Below the pieces are notes generated by a model. It was given only the letters and a program-made list of their open reading frames with translations, was not told where the DNA came from and did not search any database. The position numbers were made by a program, and so were the translations under genes. Below, piece by piece: positions 62,652 through 64,000 of a stretch of 64,000 nt of DNA (positions within the stretch are counted from its first letter, which is position 1; each line of letters begins with the position of its first letter). Source of the stretch: Comamonas composti DSM 21721 (GTDB lineage: Bacteria; Pseudomonadota; Gammaproteobacteria; Burkholderiales; Burkholderiaceae_C); contig NZ_AUCQ01000014.1 of NCBI RefSeq assembly GCF_000429845.1, positions 62,001-126,000 on the forward strand. Direction: 5' to 3'.

Positions 62652-64000
62652 TCAATCAGCTCGTTTGGCGGCTGTCCGGCCTGCGGCCTTGGCCTTGCGT
62701 GGTTTGCGGCTCTGGGCCTGGCTGGCCATGGCCAGCATTTCGCGTGCATGGGCGAGCGTGGTCGCCGACAGGCGCTCGCCGCCCAGCATGCGCGCGAGCT
62801 CGGCCTCGCGCTGGCCGGCATCCAGCACCTGTACCGTGCTCAGTGTGGCTTGCTTGGCGCGCTGCTTCGATACCAGGTAATGCGTATTCGCCCAGGCCGC
62901 GACCTGGGGCAGGTGGGTCACGGCCAGCACCTGGCGGTTGTGGCCCAGCTTGTGCATGAGCCGGCCCACGGTCTCGGCCACGGCCCCGCCCACGCCCGAA
63001 TCGACCTCGTCAAAGATCAGGGTGCCGGCCTCGCCGAGCTCGCTGGTGGTGACGGCAATCGCCAGCGAGATGCGCGACAGCTCCCCGCCCGAGGCCACCT
63101 TGGCCATGGGCCTGGGGGTGACGCCCGGGTGGCCTGCGACCAGAAAGGCCACGCTGTCCGTGCCCGAGGCGCCGGGTGCATCGGCGCTGGAGAGTGCGGC
63201 TTCGAAGACGCCGCCTTCCATGCCCAGGCCTTGCATGGCCTGGGTGATGGCGCGCGACAGCCGGGGCGCGGCCTGGGCGCGCAGCTGCGATATCTGGCGT
63301 GCCTGGGTCAGATAGCGCTGCTGGGCCTTTTTCTCCGCAGCGTGCAGGCCGTCGATGTCCACGGCCGCATCGAGCTGGGTCAGCTCCTGGCGCCAGCCGG
63401 CCAGCAGGGCCGGCAGCTCCTCGGGCCTGCGCTTGTAGCGGCGTGCCAGCTGCATCCACAGGGACAGCCGCGCATCGAGCTGGGCCAGGCTGTCCGGGTC
63501 CAGATCCGCATGGCGCAGATAGGCCTGCAGCGAATGGCGCGCATCGGCCAGCTGGGCCTGGCAGGAGGCCAGCACATCGGCCATGTTCTGAAACTCGGGC
63601 TCCAGGTGTTCCTGACTTTGCAGCAGGTGCTGGGCCCGGCCCAGCGGCTGGCTGGCCCCGGCCTCGTCGTCCTCGATCAGCTGCAGCGCGGCCTGGGCCG
63701 CATCCATCAGCGTCTGGGCATGGGACAGGCGCGTGTGCTGGGCGTTGAGCTCGTCCCATTCGTGGTCCAGCGGGGCCAGCTTGTCGAGCTCGGCGATCTG
63801 CCATTGCAGACGGTCGCGCTCGCGCTGCAGGCTGTCCTGCGTGGATTGGGCATGCTCCAGCGCGCGTCTGGCCTGGCTCCACTGGCTCCACAGCGTCTGC
63901 AGCTCGCGGCAACTGATGCCGCCATAGGCATCGAGCAGCTCACGCGCGGCGTCGGGCCGGGTCAGGCTTTGCCATGCATGCTGGCCGTGAATGTCGATGA
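62652..64000 (-). CDS. recN: DNA repair protein RecN, 5' end outside the window
   Basis: An SMC-like ATPase for double-strand break repair. About 449 residues are visible. The frame is open from [14 protein letters not shown] (at the window end, after the Walker A region) through a long coiled coil and ends with [27 protein letters not shown] and [13 protein letters not shown], the signature, Walker B and H-loop. The N-terminal head lies beyond position 64000. No frameshift was found through the visible part. Confidence 0.92.
   Translation of the reverse strand, partial: IDIHGQHAWQSLTRPDAARELLDAYGGISCRELQTLWSQWSQARRALEHAQSTQDSLQRERDRLQWQIAELDKLAPLDHEWDELNAQHTRLSHAQTLMDAAQAALQLIEDDEAGASQPLGRAQHLLQSQEHLEPEFQNMADVLASCQAQLADARHSLQAYLRHADLDPDSLAQLDARLSLWMQLARRYKRRPEELPALLAGWRQELTQLDAAVDIDGLHAAEKKAQQRYLTQARQISQLRAQAAPRLSRAITQAMQGLGMEGGVFEAALSSADAPGASGTDSVAFLVAGHPGVTPRPMAKVASGGELSRISLAIAVTTSELGEAGTLIFDEVDSGVGGAVAETVGRLMHKLGHNRQVLAVTHLPQVAAWANTHYLVSKQRAKQATLSTVQVLDAGQREAELARMLGGERLSATTLAHAREMLAMASQAQSRKPRKAKAAGRTAAKRAD

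Overview
The window is high-GC chromosomal DNA with short intergenic gaps. It carries Bug/TctC-type solute receptors, RecN-RapZ gene order, an AlgZ/AlgR-like pair beside argH, and palindromes of the AGCTGCCAGCGCTTG type. Together these point to a betaproteobacterium of the order Burkholderiales, most likely Comamonadaceae (Comamonas/Delftia-like). This is inferred from gene content; no rRNA gene is present. The exception is about 23.6-24.8 kb, which is strikingly AT-rich and lies beside a decayed insertion sequence.

Region 1 (1-9.7 kb) is the most interesting part. It looks like a catabolic cluster for 3-mercaptopropionate or 3,3'-dithiodipropionate: a family III CoA-transferase (cut by the window edge), 3-sulfinopropionyl-CoA desulfinase (acd), a Gln-type thiol dioxygenase (3-mercaptopropionate dioxygenase, mdo), a hotdog thioesterase, a two-subunit GctAB/IpdAB-like CoA-transferase, a second family III CoA-transferase, a LysR regulator, a glutathione-reductase-like disulfide reductase and a Bug receptor. 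The desulfinase carries Arg84, Gln246 and Gly366, the three residues described for the Advenella enzyme, at the same numbers. Proposed flow: disulfide uptake, reduction to the thiol, dioxygenation to 3-sulfinopropionate, CoA activation, then loss of sulfite to give propionyl-CoA.

Region 2 (10-21.1 kb): a LysR gene, a Bcr/CflA-type exporter, then an AraC regulator ahead of a tightly overlapping operon. That operon encodes a 2,4'-dihydroxyacetophenone-dioxygenase-like cupin, a complete branched-chain-amino-acid-type ABC importer, a formamidase/acetamidase-family protein and an SDR dehydrogenase. Region 3 (21.1-25.1 kb): two identical tRNA-Lys(CTT) genes, a deleted hydroxyisobutyrate-dehydrogenase-type pseudogene, guaC with a possible attenuator, an IS3-family remnant and an AT-rich islet with an EamA transporter.

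Region 4 (25-46.7 kb) is mostly core genome: uvrD, a Nudix hydrolase, thrB, polA, azlCD, a dienelactone hydrolase, a ZIP metal transporter, an AlgZ/AlgR-like two-component pair, argH, an SdsA1-like alkylsulfatase divergent from a second Bug receptor, and a rhomboid protein. Region 5 (47-64 kb): a 2009-residue alpha-2-macroglobulin with an intact thioester motif, an iron-type AraC/ABC/ABC operon under a Fur-box-like site, a GH3 beta-glucosidase pseudogene joined to a repeat element, creBC, rapZ and the start-less part of recN.

Two dispersed repeat families run through the window. One is a MITE-like element of about 267 bp with 18-bp terminal inverted repeats and TTA flanks: three full copies and one half copy. 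Single ends of it also occur, and three of these are fused in identical register to the TGA stop codon of unrelated genes. The other is a palindrome of 75-93 bp with four copies and one half copy.
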